From positions 1 through 29,926 of IMG/VR virus record IMGVR_UViG_3300025881_000059: a stretch of 29,926 nt of DNA. One strand, written 5' to 3'. Made by a program: the position numbers and the translations under genes. Positions 22,756 through 28,719 of the stretch are shown here, in pieces. Origin of the DNA: a virus. Positions within the stretch are counted from its first letter, which is position 1, and every line of letters begins with the position of its first letter. The notes beneath the pieces were generated by a model, which did not search any database, was not told where the DNA came from, and saw only the letters and a program-made list of their open reading frames with translations.

Positions 22756-22784
22756 TTGACAGAATTCCATTCTCAGGATACACT
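22756..22784 (+). promoter_or_regulatory. Rightward early promoter 1
   Basis: TTGACA at 22756-22761, a 17-base spacer, TACACT at 22779-22784 (4 of 6). It faces the early gene block and would give a leader of over 200 bases that includes the direct repeats. Confidence 0.72.
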
Positions 22785-22842
22785 ATGATCAATAGAAGAG
22801 CATAGAAATGCAGGAACATACTCACGCACACACAAGATGTTC

Positions 22843-22866
22843 TAAAGAACTTTCCAAAGAACTTTC
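22843..22866 (+). repeat. Tandem 12-base repeat (T/C)AAAGAACTTTC
   Basis: TAAAGAACTTTC (22843-22854) is followed directly by CAAAGAACTTTC (22855-22866). The core AAAGAACTTT occurs inverted at 22724-22733. A 12-base period does not quite match one helical turn. Likely binding sites for a regulator or initiator protein. Confidence 0.75.
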
Positions 22867-22943
22867 TTAAGAGTACACAAACACAAGGAATAAAAAAGAA
22901 AAGAAAACTCTCAAGAATTCCTAAGATATTCTTTAGAATAGTC

Positions 22944-22972
22944 TTGACAAAAGGGAGATGGGATGAAACAAT
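22944..22972 (+). promoter_or_regulatory. Rightward early promoter 2
   Basis: TTGACA at 22944-22949, 17 bases, AACAAT at 22967-22972 (4 of 6), about 37 bases before the AGGAG of the first rightward gene. An inverted repeat covers its spacer and -10. Confidence 0.62.
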
Positions 22973-22977
22973 CTCCC
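22953..22977. repeat. Inverted repeat GGGAGAT...ATCTCCC over a promoter
   Basis: Perfect 7-bp arms (22953-22959 and 22971-22977) separated by 11 bases, spanning the spacer and the -10 of rightward promoter 2. Centre-to-centre distance of the arms is 18 bases, close to two helical turns, as expected for a dimeric repressor site. It could also form an RNA hairpin if read from promoter 1. Confidence 0.6.
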
Positions 22978-23016
22978 ACTCACAAGAACCTACTAAAGAA
23001 CGCTTAGGAGAATACT

Positions 23017-23292
23017 ATGGATGACTCTGGACTTGCATCGCTAGGATTTGCTGTTGTGTGTATCTTTTCTGTTGTGCTATTCTTTGGGATAATGTTACTG
23101 CCTGTGCTACTCTTGGTGTACGCTCTGGTGTCACGTCCTACGGACGATATTCCAGAGGAATCCCAAGAAACCCTACAGGTAACACAAGCCACACCAGAAC
23201 AGCCTGTAGAGAACACCAGAGAAGCTGCTAGGGAACGTCTGAAAGCTCTCGGTGTCAATATTCGTTCAGATGTGGTTGTCAAGAGAGGATAG
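23017..23292 (+). CDS. Single-pass membrane protein, first rightward early gene
   Basis: 91 residues; AGGAG at 23006-23010 with 6-base spacing. Residues ~6-38 (LGFAVVCIFSVVLFFGIMLL onward) are one long hydrophobic segment, possibly a helical hairpin. The rest is a soluble cytoplasmic or periplasmic tail with many Q, E, T and P (EESQETLQVTQATPEQPVEN) and a basic end (DVVVKRG). First gene after the divergent promoters, so among the earliest made. A role at the host membrane such as superinfection exclusion or takeover would fit but is not shown. Confidence 0.65.
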   Translation: MDDSGLASLGFAVVCIFSVVLFFGIMLLPVLLLVYALVSRPTDDIPEESQETLQVTQATPEQPVENTREAARERLKALGVNIRSDVVVKRG

Positions 23293-23337
23293 GTGTGCTA
23301 ACCTCTGTAGTTGTAAGATCAATAAAAGGAGAACCAA

Positions 23338-23586
23338 ATGAAAACTATTGAAAAGCTCATCCAAGAATACTATAGTAAGCATAGCAACATAGAGCAGTAC
23401 CGAATGGGGCAGTGGTGGTGTAATGAATACGGGTGGGACCTTGGTGTCTGTCCATGGTCACAACTTTTCTATTGTGAAAGCACAGTTGAGTGTGTTAAGA
23501 TCCTTGACCAGTGGTTGCGTGATAATGGCTATGAGAACCGTAACTTACCTAAGAAAACACAGGAGAAAACAAATGATTCTGAATGA
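23338..23586 (+). CDS. Small hypothetical protein rich in Trp, Tyr and Cys
   Basis: 82 residues; AAAGGAG before the ATG. The central part is aromatic (MGQWWCNEYGWDLGVCPWSQ, LFYCESTVECVKILDQWL) with four cysteines at irregular spacing. The C-terminus is charged and overlaps the start of the next gene. Compact early gene. Not recognised. Confidence 0.6.
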   Translation: MKTIEKLIQEYYSKHSNIEQYRMGQWWCNEYGWDLGVCPWSQLFYCESTVECVKILDQWLRDNGYENRNLPKKTQEKTNDSE

Positions 23587-23836
23587 CAAATGGGAAATCC
23601 GTACAGGCCCAATGGGGAACGACTACATGCTCATTGAGAAACGAGAGTATTTCTCAGACAAACACGGGGAAACCCGCATCAGAGAAACACCAAGGTACTA
23701 CCCGAACATGCAAACTCTGGTGAGTCGTATGGTTGACATTGAGGGTGTAGATGTTGTAGCTTTGGAAACTGTTCAGGAAGTGCTGGAGAAACTTGAGGGA
23801 GTGAAGCAGAGTATTCTCAAGAACATTCAGAGCTAA
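23573..23836 (+). CDS. Small hypothetical protein (87 residues)
   Basis: The ATG at 23573 (AGGAG at 23561-23565) is chosen; the frame is open further upstream without a ribosome-binding site. N-terminal beta-hairpin (NDKWEIRTGPMGNDYMLIEK), then RYYPNMQTLVSRMVD and a helix VALETVQEVLEKLEGVKQSI. This layout recalls small phage proteins that start with a beta unit ending in Y-Y and go on with a helix (some called DUF5405), but the match is weak. It overlaps the preceding gene by 14 bases. Function unknown. Confidence 0.62.
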   Translation: MILNDKWEIRTGPMGNDYMLIEKREYFSDKHGETRIRETPRYYPNMQTLVSRMVDIEGVDVVALETVQEVLEKLEGVKQSILKNIQS

Positions 23837-23843
23837 TCTGAGA

Positions 23844-23912
23844 GCCTACAAGGGCATTCTAAGGTGTACCACTAGGGTAGCCTAGGTATGACCAAGAAAA
23901 TCCCTTGCAGGC
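23844..23912 (+). ncRNA. Possible structured RNA element between early genes
   Basis: In the 127-base gap GCCTACAAGGG (23844-23854) pairs with CCCTTGCAGGC (23902-23912), 10 of 11 positions, closing a 47-base interior. Inside, CTAGG (23872-23876) pairs with CCTAG (23881-23885) over GTAG. No T-run follows, so it is not an intrinsic terminator. It has no tRNA layout. It may be an RNA-processing signal, a leader structure or a small RNA. Confidence 0.35.
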
Positions 23913-23963
23913 TTCTGTACGAGCTTCTACAGCTATTCAAATGATATTAGAGAGGACTTTATT

Positions 23964-24182
23964 ATGAACCAAACGAAAACCGTCGAGATATACAACGCGA
24001 ACACCCGAAAAGTCACACTAAGTCGTCACGAAGGGTGGACTTGGGCATATTACAGTGAGGATAAGAAAGTTTGCGCATCTCTTTCCGATCTGTGCGAGGA
24101 TAACGACTGGATATGCTTGGATGCTCTCGAAGAGCTTGTTAGAAAGATGAGAGAATTTGATAGCGAAACGAAGGAGGTGTGA
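23964..24182 (+). CDS. Small hypothetical protein (72 residues)
   Basis: The ribosome-binding site is modest (AGAGGA about 10 bases upstream). The sequence begins with a beta unit (KTVEIYNANTRKVTLSRHEG), then WTWAYYSEDKKVCASLSDLC and a helix CLDALEELVRKMREF. Beta-beta-alpha layout resembles the gene at 23573 and may reflect distant duplication, though identity is low. The stop overlaps the strong site AAGGAGGT used by the next gene. Confidence 0.58.
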   Translation: MNQTKTVEIYNANTRKVTLSRHEGWTWAYYSEDKKVCASLSDLCEDNDWICLDALEELVRKMREFDSETKEV

Positions 24183-24184
24183 TT

Positions 24185-24409
24185 GTGAATACGCTAGAAG
24201 ATACCTTCCAAAATCTCTATTACACCAATGTGATCGTTAAACGAGTCCTTGATGAACACAAGTACAACGGTGTCCCGTTGGAGGATTCTTTGAAGGTTGC
24301 TGTTGTGGCTCTTGCAAAGTCCCAGAAGACAACGGAAGACTCGTATTTGGATTTACTTATGAAAATGTTTTGGAGGTCAAATGAAATTCCTACGCCTAGC
24401 AATAGATAA
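24185..24409 (+). CDS. Small hypothetical protein (74 residues, GTG start)
   Basis: AAGGAGGT at 24171-24178 sits 6 bases before GTG 24185, so this start is preferred over the GTG at 24179, which directly abuts it. Mostly helical (NTLEDTFQNLYYTNVIVKRV; SLKVAVVALAKSQKTTEDSY). No membrane segment. Overlaps the following gene by 29 bases. Not recognised. Confidence 0.6.
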   Translation: MNTLEDTFQNLYYTNVIVKRVLDEHKYNGVPLEDSLKVAVVALAKSQKTTEDSYLDLLMKMFWRSNEIPTPSNR

Positions 24410-24599
24410 ACAAGCAAATGTGTCTCTGTCGCTTATTCAGGATGGCCCCACTGTCTACCTGTACAGACGTGTGAACAAACAGCAGAATCTTTCTGAGCAT
24501 TACACGAGCATTACAAAAGCTCTCAAAGCGTTTGACAGGCGTGTTGATGATGACTATGATTCGTTGGGTGTTTATTATGACTCTTTTAGTGTTGAGTAG
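24381..24599 (+). CDS. Small hypothetical protein (72 residues)
   Basis: TTTGGAGG is well placed before the ATG, inside the end of the previous gene. Beta-rich start (KFLRLAIDKQANVSLSLIQD; TVYLYRRVNKQQ), then ITKALKAFDRRVDDDY and an acidic end. Not recognised. Confidence 0.58.
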   Translation: MKFLRLAIDKQANVSLSLIQDGPTVYLYRRVNKQQNLSEHYTSITKALKAFDRRVDDDYDSLGVYYDSFSVE

Positions 24600-24609
24600 G
24601 AGATAAATT

Positions 24610-24783
24610 ATGGGATATCGTGTGAACATTCTGGAAGCATGTGACGGATTTACTTTGCAAGTTATTGATGAGGATGACATTCTTGTTGATCGTTGGCACT
24701 TTGATCAAGAAGATTCTGTTGAAACTATGACAGAATTCTTTGATAAGCTTGGGATTCAATCTCAGTACGAGGAGGATTATTAA
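24610..24783 (+). CDS. Small acidic hypothetical protein (57 residues)
   Basis: Begins MGYRVNILEACDGFTLQVID and ends with an acidic tail (SQYEEDY). TAGGAGAT upstream serves the ATG. Layout (beta hairpin then helix SVETMTEFFDKLG) again resembles the neighbouring small genes at 23573, 23964 and 24381. Its stop immediately precedes the ATG of the next gene. Not recognised. Confidence 0.6.
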   Translation: MGYRVNILEACDGFTLQVIDEDDILVDRWHFDQEDSVETMTEFFDKLGIQSQYEEDY

Positions 24784-25080
24784 ATGACCAAGAAATCCAA
24801 CGAAACATTCCAGCATCTACGCGATATTATCATGGAAGAGATTTTCGACAACAAGGTAGCACTCAAGGCCCTTGTTCATCTGAACAATCTTGAGATAGAC
24901 CTTCAGCTAACACTGGATTCTGTGAGTGATCGTGAGAATACAGCAGATGATCGTCTGATGGAACTTCAGATTGAGCATGAAAAAGCCTTGAGTTTGCTGA
25001 AAGATATGTGTAAGGTAATTCAGAATGATCGTGGGGCAGACTATCATCTGCTTTATCAGTATGAAGATTTGGTGAAATAA
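24784..25080 (+). CDS. Helical hypothetical protein (98 residues)
   Basis: The ribosome-binding site GAGGAGG lies in the end of the previous gene. Almost entirely helical and charged (ALKALVHLNNLEIDLQLTLD; RLMELQIEHEKALSLLKDMC), with coiled-coil character in the second half. May dimerise. No catalytic motif. Not recognised. Confidence 0.6.
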   Translation: MTKKSNETFQHLRDIIMEEIFDNKVALKALVHLNNLEIDLQLTLDSVSDRENTADDRLMELQIEHEKALSLLKDMCKVIQNDRGADYHLLYQYEDLVK

Positions 25081-25091
25081 GGAGAACCTAA

Positions 25092-25358
25092 ATGAGTGAT
25101 GCAAACGTAGTAGCAAGACTAATTGACTCAGCGGGTACACGTATGATTTTTCTTGAATATATCAAGAAATCAGGTGAGAAAAGCTCCGGTGTGTTTCATC
25201 CGAAGGTTGTCAAACATCTCCGTGGTGGTGAAGACTCTACAAAACACCTAGCGCATTACCGGAATTTATTTAACCAATCCAAGGGACGCTATGCTAAAAT
25301 TGACATGCGCAAGGTGACACGAGCAAGGATCAACGGACAAACTTACAAATTCGCATAA
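25092..25358 (+). CDS. Small basic hypothetical protein (88 residues)
   Basis: AAGGAG precedes the ATG. N-terminal VVARLIDSAGTRMIFLEYIK reads as a beta hairpin, followed by GVFHPKVVKHLRGGEDSTKH and a basic end (KIDMRKVTRARINGQTYKFA). Overall basic, so nucleic acid or ribosome binding is conceivable. Followed by a hairpin and a new promoter, so it ends this transcription unit. Not recognised. Confidence 0.58.
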   Translation: MSDANVVARLIDSAGTRMIFLEYIKKSGEKSSGVFHPKVVKHLRGGEDSTKHLAHYRNLFNQSKGRYAKIDMRKVTRARINGQTYKFA

Positions 25359-25374
25359 TACTCTGGAAATACAG

Positions 25375-25402
25375 CCCGAAGCGTCTGCAAAGATTCTTCG
25401 GG
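25375..25402 (+). terminator. Hairpin, possible terminator
   Basis: CCCGAAG (25375-25381) pairs perfectly with CTTCGGG (25396-25402) over a 14-base loop and is followed by TTCTCT. The weak T-run makes it a partial terminator at best. It lies right before a promoter, forming a terminator-promoter junction. Confidence 0.5.
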
Positions 25403-25420
25403 TTCTCTGTATCTATTCCC

Positions 25421-25449
25421 TTGACACAGGAAATTCCAAGGTGTATCTT
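25421..25449 (+). promoter_or_regulatory. sigma70-like promoter, rightward, internal
   Basis: TTGACA at 25421-25426, 17 bases, TATCTT at 25444-25449 (4 of 6). It drives the genes from 25483 on. Confidence 0.7.
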
Positions 25450-25482
25450 TAGAATCATACACAAATATACAGGAGAGATTTT

Positions 25483-25770
25483 ATGGAAACTATTGATTGG
25501 ATTAACGAAGACACTAAGAACTCACTTATGGCATATTTTCTACTTGAATCTATGACTCAGAAAGGCATCGAACATTTCAAAGGGTTTGACAGCACTGCAC
25601 TAGAAGTCTCTATGCAAGTGAACGGGATTGACGTGAGCTTCACCCATGTAATGGGACTTATTCAGAATCAGCTAAACGACATGGGTGCAGAGGAACGCCA
25701 GAAAGGTTATGAAAAGGCACTAGAAGATGCAGCAAGAAGTATCGAACTCCTTTCAGACTCAGGCTGTTAA
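25483..25770 (+). CDS. Hypothetical protein (95 residues)
   Basis: Preceded by GGAGAG. Helical: NSLMAYFLLESMTQKGIEHF, VMGLIQNQLNDMGAEERQKG, YEKALEDAARSIELL. First gene after the internal promoter. Soluble, acidic. Not recognised. Confidence 0.6.
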   Translation: METIDWINEDTKNSLMAYFLLESMTQKGIEHFKGFDSTALEVSMQVNGIDVSFTHVMGLIQNQLNDMGAEERQKGYEKALEDAARSIELLSDSGC

Positions 25771-25793
25771 AAATTAGAATATAGGAGGAACAT

Positions 25794-26261
25794 ATGAGTA
25801 ATTACCAGATCACCCACAAAACCAATGTCCACGACAACTCTATTGACAACCTTGAGATTGTTGAGAAGCCAATGTACGAAGTGACAGACCAAAACATCCC
25901 AGAGAATGATCCAGAGGTTGTTCAAGTGGAATTCTACACACAAGAAGATGTGGAAGGACTTTACCCATACGTCCTGACAATCACTTATGACATTTTCTAC
26001 GAGCATCAAGAACCTGACCCGTTCTGTACTGATAGTGACATTGACTACTATGGCTTCACCGACTGTGATGCTCAGGTGCATCAGATTGAGATTCATAAGC
26101 GTGACACAGATGCTGACACAAGGTATGAATGGGGCTTGGGTGAACGTGTTGACGATATTAATGTGGATGATGTACTATCCAAGGAAGATTGGAAGAGGAT
26201 TCAACAGCACGTTGAGGAAAACTATTGTGAGTATGTTTCAAAGATGCGGGAGGAATTCTGA
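25794..26261 (+). CDS. Very acidic hypothetical protein
   Basis: 155 residues; TAGGAGG before the ATG. By count it has 20 Asp and 19 Glu against 6 Lys and 5 Arg, spread along the chain rather than in one tail, with many aromatic residues (EGLYPYVLTITYDIFYEHQE; DSDIDYYGFTD). Early phage proteins with such charge are sometimes DNA mimics (T7 Ocr is the model), which block restriction or nucleoid proteins. Nothing in the sequence proves this. The stop overlaps the next ATG (TGATG). Confidence 0.6.
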   Translation: MSNYQITHKTNVHDNSIDNLEIVEKPMYEVTDQNIPENDPEVVQVEFYTQEDVEGLYPYVLTITYDIFYEHQEPDPFCTDSDIDYYGFTDCDAQVHQIEIHKRDTDADTRYEWGLGERVDDINVDDVLSKEDWKRIQQHVEENYCEYVSKMREEF

Positions 26262-26740
26262 TGACACATTTGAAGAACATTTGCCTACTGTTGCTGACGC
26301 TGGTTATCGTAAGTTGCCAACCATCATACGCTGAGAGCTTCCTAGATGCTCCTGACAAACCTTTGGAAGACCAGTGGATCTTTGGTGTAGGGGGTTGGAG
26401 CAAGCATGTTCTAGGGCTCTCTAGCGGCATTACAAACGAGACGCACAATATCTTTGCTGTAGAGCACAACAGCTATTCTGCTGGGTATTTTAAGAATTCG
26501 TATGGCAATGATACAGTGTTCGTAGCTAAGACGTGGCGCAAGGAATTCTTTGAGCATATTGAGGGATCGTTCAGCTTGGGGGTGAACTATGGTTATGAAG
26601 AATGCTTTGGTCATGGTGATGGTACAAAGAATGTCTGTCCTCATGGTTGGATCGGAGTGTCTTACACAAAGTTCAAGGTGGTTGGGTCACTCAAGTTTCT
26701 ATCGGGAGTTATTCTATTTTCACCAGAGGTGAGGTTCTAA
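26261..26740 (+). CDS. Secreted, probably outer-membrane beta-barrel-like protein
   Basis: 159 residues. The signal peptide (HLKNICLLLLTLVIVSCQPS) can be read two ways: lipoprotein lipobox IVSC, or Sec cleavage after SYA. The mature part alternates polar and aromatic residues (WIFGVGGWSKHVLG; HNIFAVEHNSYSAGYFKNSY; SFSLGVNYGYEEC; GWIGVSYTKFKVVGSLKFLS) and ends with a strand and terminal Phe (LFSPEVRF), as in small outer-membrane barrels such as PagP-like proteins. Two cysteines (C-F-G-H-G-D, N-V-C-P-H-G) could form a disulphide. An early phage protein on the cell surface may alter LPS or exclude superinfecting phage. The barrel reading is inference. Confidence 0.65.
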   Translation: MTHLKNICLLLLTLVIVSCQPSYAESFLDAPDKPLEDQWIFGVGGWSKHVLGLSSGITNETHNIFAVEHNSYSAGYFKNSYGNDTVFVAKTWRKEFFEHIEGSFSLGVNYGYEECFGHGDGTKNVCPHGWIGVSYTKFKVVGSLKFLSGVILFSPEVRF

Positions 26741-27468
26741 TGAAAATAAAAGAGGGCGGTGTTTACGAAACAGAAAAATATGGACCCATTAAAGTGTTAA
26801 AGTATTCCAAATGGGACGACGTTGATATTAAGTTTCTAAGGACAGACAGTATTAAGAAAGTAGAAGCGTCGTATGTTAGAAGGGGCAATATACGCGATTT
26901 AGAATCAAAAACAATATTTGGCGTTGGATTTAATTGTGAAAGATCAGACACAACCAGCCGTGCGGGGATTAGTGCACAAAAAGTATGGTACGGTATGCTT
27001 TCTAGATGCTACGATGAGAATTCTAAGGCATACCCAAATTACGGTGGTAGGGGTGTGCATGTTTGCAAAGATTGGCATGATTTTAAAAAATACGAACAAT
27101 GGTTTGTTAAAAATTACAGAGAGGGTTTTTTCGTAGATAAAGACATTATTAAATACGGGAATAAAATTTATTGTCCAGATTATTGTAGGTTTGTTCCTCC
27201 AGAAATAAATGCAATGGTTCAGAACAATAAAAGACAAAGAAAATCTAATCTTAAACCGGGAGTTTGCTATAGAAACAAAAAATACATAGCACGTTATAGT
27301 GACAGAGGTCAACGTATATATTTAGGACGTTTTAATACAGAAGATGAGGCTTACTCTGCTTATTTGGACGCCAAGAGCAGTGCTATACAACGGGTCGCCG
27401 AAGATTATTACTTGAGAGGAAATATAGACTTTGATGTTTACCAATCGTTGATCAAGTGGACGGTGTAA
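26740..27468 (+). CDS. HNH-like nuclease with AP2 domain (mobile gene)
   Basis: 242 residues. ATG 26740 overlaps the previous stop; the frame is open further upstream inside that gene. Residues ~83-160 match a phage homing nuclease pattern: VWYGMLSRCYDENSKAYPNY, then GGRGVHVCKDWHDFKKYEQW, and a later CPDYCRFVPPEIN. The usual D-R-I-D-N-X-G-X-Y segment is altered to VDKDIIKYGNKIY. Residues ~170-222 are an AP2 unit (KPGVCYRNKKYIARY; IYLGRFNTEDEAYSAYLDAK). The gene is clearly AT-richer than its surroundings (16 of 60 bases G/C at 27061-27120). Probably a recently inserted homing endonuclease; activity uncertain because of the altered motif. Confidence 0.8.
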   Translation: MKIKEGGVYETEKYGPIKVLKYSKWDDVDIKFLRTDSIKKVEASYVRRGNIRDLESKTIFGVGFNCERSDTTSRAGISAQKVWYGMLSRCYDENSKAYPNYGGRGVHVCKDWHDFKKYEQWFVKNYREGFFVDKDIIKYGNKIYCPDYCRFVPPEINAMVQNNKRQRKSNLKPGVCYRNKKYIARYSDRGQRIYLGRFNTEDEAYSAYLDAKSSAIQRVAEDYYLRGNIDFDVYQSLIKWTV

Positions 27469-27491
27469 AATGAGACAATACGGGAGGAGAA

Positions 27492-27665
27492 ATGATCTTA
27501 TACAAAATCTACATCGATGGAGAATGTGCTTGTGAAATTCCTGAGAAATCTGCCAGAGTTTGGTTGACGGACTTCTACGGTGATGCTAAGGTAGATTCAT
27601 TGATTAAACGCTTGCAGGCTGGTGAGGTTGTACGGCTTAGCAAGAAATCTGAGATGAGGGTTTAG
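27492..27665 (+). CDS. Small hypothetical protein (57 residues)
   Basis: GGGAGG is well placed before the ATG. MILYKIYIDGECACEIPEKS, then RVWLTDFYGDAKVDSLIKRL. Ferredoxin-like beta-alpha layout is possible; two cysteines close together (C-A-C). Its end contains the ribosome-binding site of the next gene. Not recognised. Confidence 0.6.
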   Translation: MILYKIYIDGECACEIPEKSARVWLTDFYGDAKVDSLIKRLQAGEVVRLSKKSEMRV

Positions 27666-27678
27666 GAGGACAAACACT

Positions 27679-27885
27679 ATGAGTTACCAGCAAGATTACA
27701 TCCAAAGGCTGTCTAATGAATTCAACAAAGATTATGTTCGTGCTGGCTTCTCTAGCCAACCTACAGATTGGATGTTAGCAGCATTGGCAGCACGTCAGTT
27801 AGTAGATGAGCTTGCAAACATGGGTATCCTTCAAGATAATTTCCACGAAGTTTACAAGAAAGAACAGGAGATAACCGGTGAGTAA
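27679..27885 (+). CDS. Small helical hypothetical protein (68 residues)
   Basis: TTTAGGAGG upstream of the ATG. Helical throughout: YQQDYIQRLSNEFNKDYVRA, DWMLAALAARQLVDELANMG, DNFHEVYKKEQE. Overlaps the next gene by 8 bases. Not recognised. Confidence 0.58.
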   Translation: MSYQQDYIQRLSNEFNKDYVRAGFSSQPTDWMLAALAARQLVDELANMGILQDNFHEVYKKEQEITGE

Positions 27886-28222
27886 ACTAGATAAATTCTA
27901 CGAAGCAATCCTAAAGCCCATGAACGCTTGTGATTATACAGGTGTCGAGACAATGCAATCTATGGAGGTCATTGGACATTACGCTTTGGTAACTTATGTG
28001 GACAACGTAGGAAACACACGAGCAAACATTGTGCTTGACGGGGAAGTGATTTCTGGTATGCTTGTCGATCATACAGGAGAGATTGCAAGGCGCTACACCA
28101 AGGAGCAGCATCGGGGTCAACGATTGACAAAGCAGATGGTGGCGTATATGAGCTATAAATATCCTGAGATGAATCTTAGGCATTCAAAGAATCTTACGAC
28201 AGCGGGGTCAGCATCGATATGA
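27878..28222 (+). CDS. Putative GNAT-like acyltransferase (small, tentative)
   Basis: 114 residues from a GTG with CAGGAG upstream. Beta strands VIGHYALVTYVDNVGNTRA, VLDGEVISGMLVDHTG are followed by IARRYTKEQHRGQRLTKQMV and NLRHSKNLTTAGSASI. The R-G-Q-R-L-T segment, with the helix after it, recalls the acetyl-CoA loop of GNAT enzymes (Q/R-X-X-G-X-G/A), and HSKNLTTAG recalls the end of small phage GNAT-like proteins. The fit is partial: the second Gly of the loop is not present and the protein is shorter than most. Overlaps the next gene by 4 bases. Confidence 0.45.
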   Translation: MSKLDKFYEAILKPMNACDYTGVETMQSMEVIGHYALVTYVDNVGNTRANIVLDGEVISGMLVDHTGEIARRYTKEQHRGQRLTKQMVAYMSYKYPEMNLRHSKNLTTAGSASI

Positions 28223-28452
28223 ACGATTTACATTTAACCAAGAGGTATATCAAAGAGCGTCTTGATACATACCAGAGTAAGCAAACGTGGCATCTGTTGC
28301 ATTTGATTCTGACGCTTGTGACCGTTCTATGGGGTGTTGTCTGGATTGTTGTCTGGATTAACAATAAAGAGCAGCAAGTGAAAGCTATGGAAGACATTCG
28401 AGCAATTGTAGATGACGAATATGTTGGAGAGACAGTTGACAAACCAGAATAA
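28219..28452 (+). CDS. Small single-pass membrane protein (77 residues)
   Basis: The ATG overlaps the stop of the previous gene (ATGA). Residues ~25-47 (LLHLILTLVTVLWGVVWIVV) form one transmembrane helix, with a basic N-terminal part (KRYIKERLDTYQSKQTW) inside the cell and an acidic C-terminal tail. Function unknown; small early membrane protein. Confidence 0.62.
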   Translation: MNDLHLTKRYIKERLDTYQSKQTWHLLHLILTLVTVLWGVVWIVVWINNKEQQVKAMEDIRAIVDDEYVGETVDKPE

Positions 28453-28459
28453 AGAAAAC

Positions 28460-28537
28460 ATGAGCAAATCCCAGCGAAAGGAACACAAGAATCGTCGCAA
28501 GGAACGTAGGAACAAGAAAGATCGTTGGAATTCATAG
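28460..28537 (+). CDS. Tiny very basic peptide (25 residues)
   Basis: MSKSQRKEHKNRRKERRNKK then DRWNS. Twelve of 25 residues are Lys or Arg. It starts 8 bases after the stop of the membrane protein and its end contains the AGAGG used by the next gene, so it sits in an operon position. Its own ribosome-binding site (AAAGAAAA) is poor. It could bind RNA or DNA. Coding is plausible but not certain. Confidence 0.42.
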   Translation: MSKSQRKEHKNRRKERRNKKDRWNS

Positions 28538-28548
28538 AGGATATTATC

Positions 28549-28719
28549 ATGAATCTCATTAAAGAACTTGAACAAGACCTGAGTATGCTCTATAGTTTGT
28601 ACAAGAAGCACCCAGAATCTGCCGAGACAATAGCAGAGCAGATTGAGAGGTTGGAAGAGTATCTTGAAATGTGTGATGATACTCAAAATGTTCATCGATA
28701 TTTGCAGGAGGTAGCATGA
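28549..28719 (+). CDS. Small coiled-coil hypothetical protein (56 residues)
   Basis: The ATG at 28549 has AGAGG (28536-28540) at good spacing; an upstream in-frame TTG at 28525 has none. One long helix: MNLIKELEQDLSMLYSLYKK, then ETIAEQIERLEEYLEMCD. Likely dimer. Not recognised. It overlaps the lipoprotein gene by 4 bases. Confidence 0.58.
   Translation: MNLIKELEQDLSMLYSLYKKHPESAETIAEQIERLEEYLEMCDDTQNVHRYLQEVA

Larger units (their letters stand above)
22657..23016. promoter_or_regulatory. Divergent early control region (360 bases without genes)
   Basis: This is the only long gap in the window. It holds one leftward and two rightward TTGACA promoters, a tandem 12-base repeat with AAAGAACTTTC (22843-22866), an opposite-strand copy AAAGTTCTTT (22724-22733), the related elements ATTCTTTAGAAT (22928-22939) and CTAAAGAACG (22994-23003), and a 7-bp inverted repeat over the second rightward -10. 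The A-rich central part (22871-22912) could help DNA opening. It is a switch region for early transcription and a possible replication origin; the origin idea is speculation. Confidence 0.7.

Noticed and set aside
23844-23912. tRNA gene
   Set aside because: No cloverleaf, no T-loop sequence and no anticodon arm could be placed.
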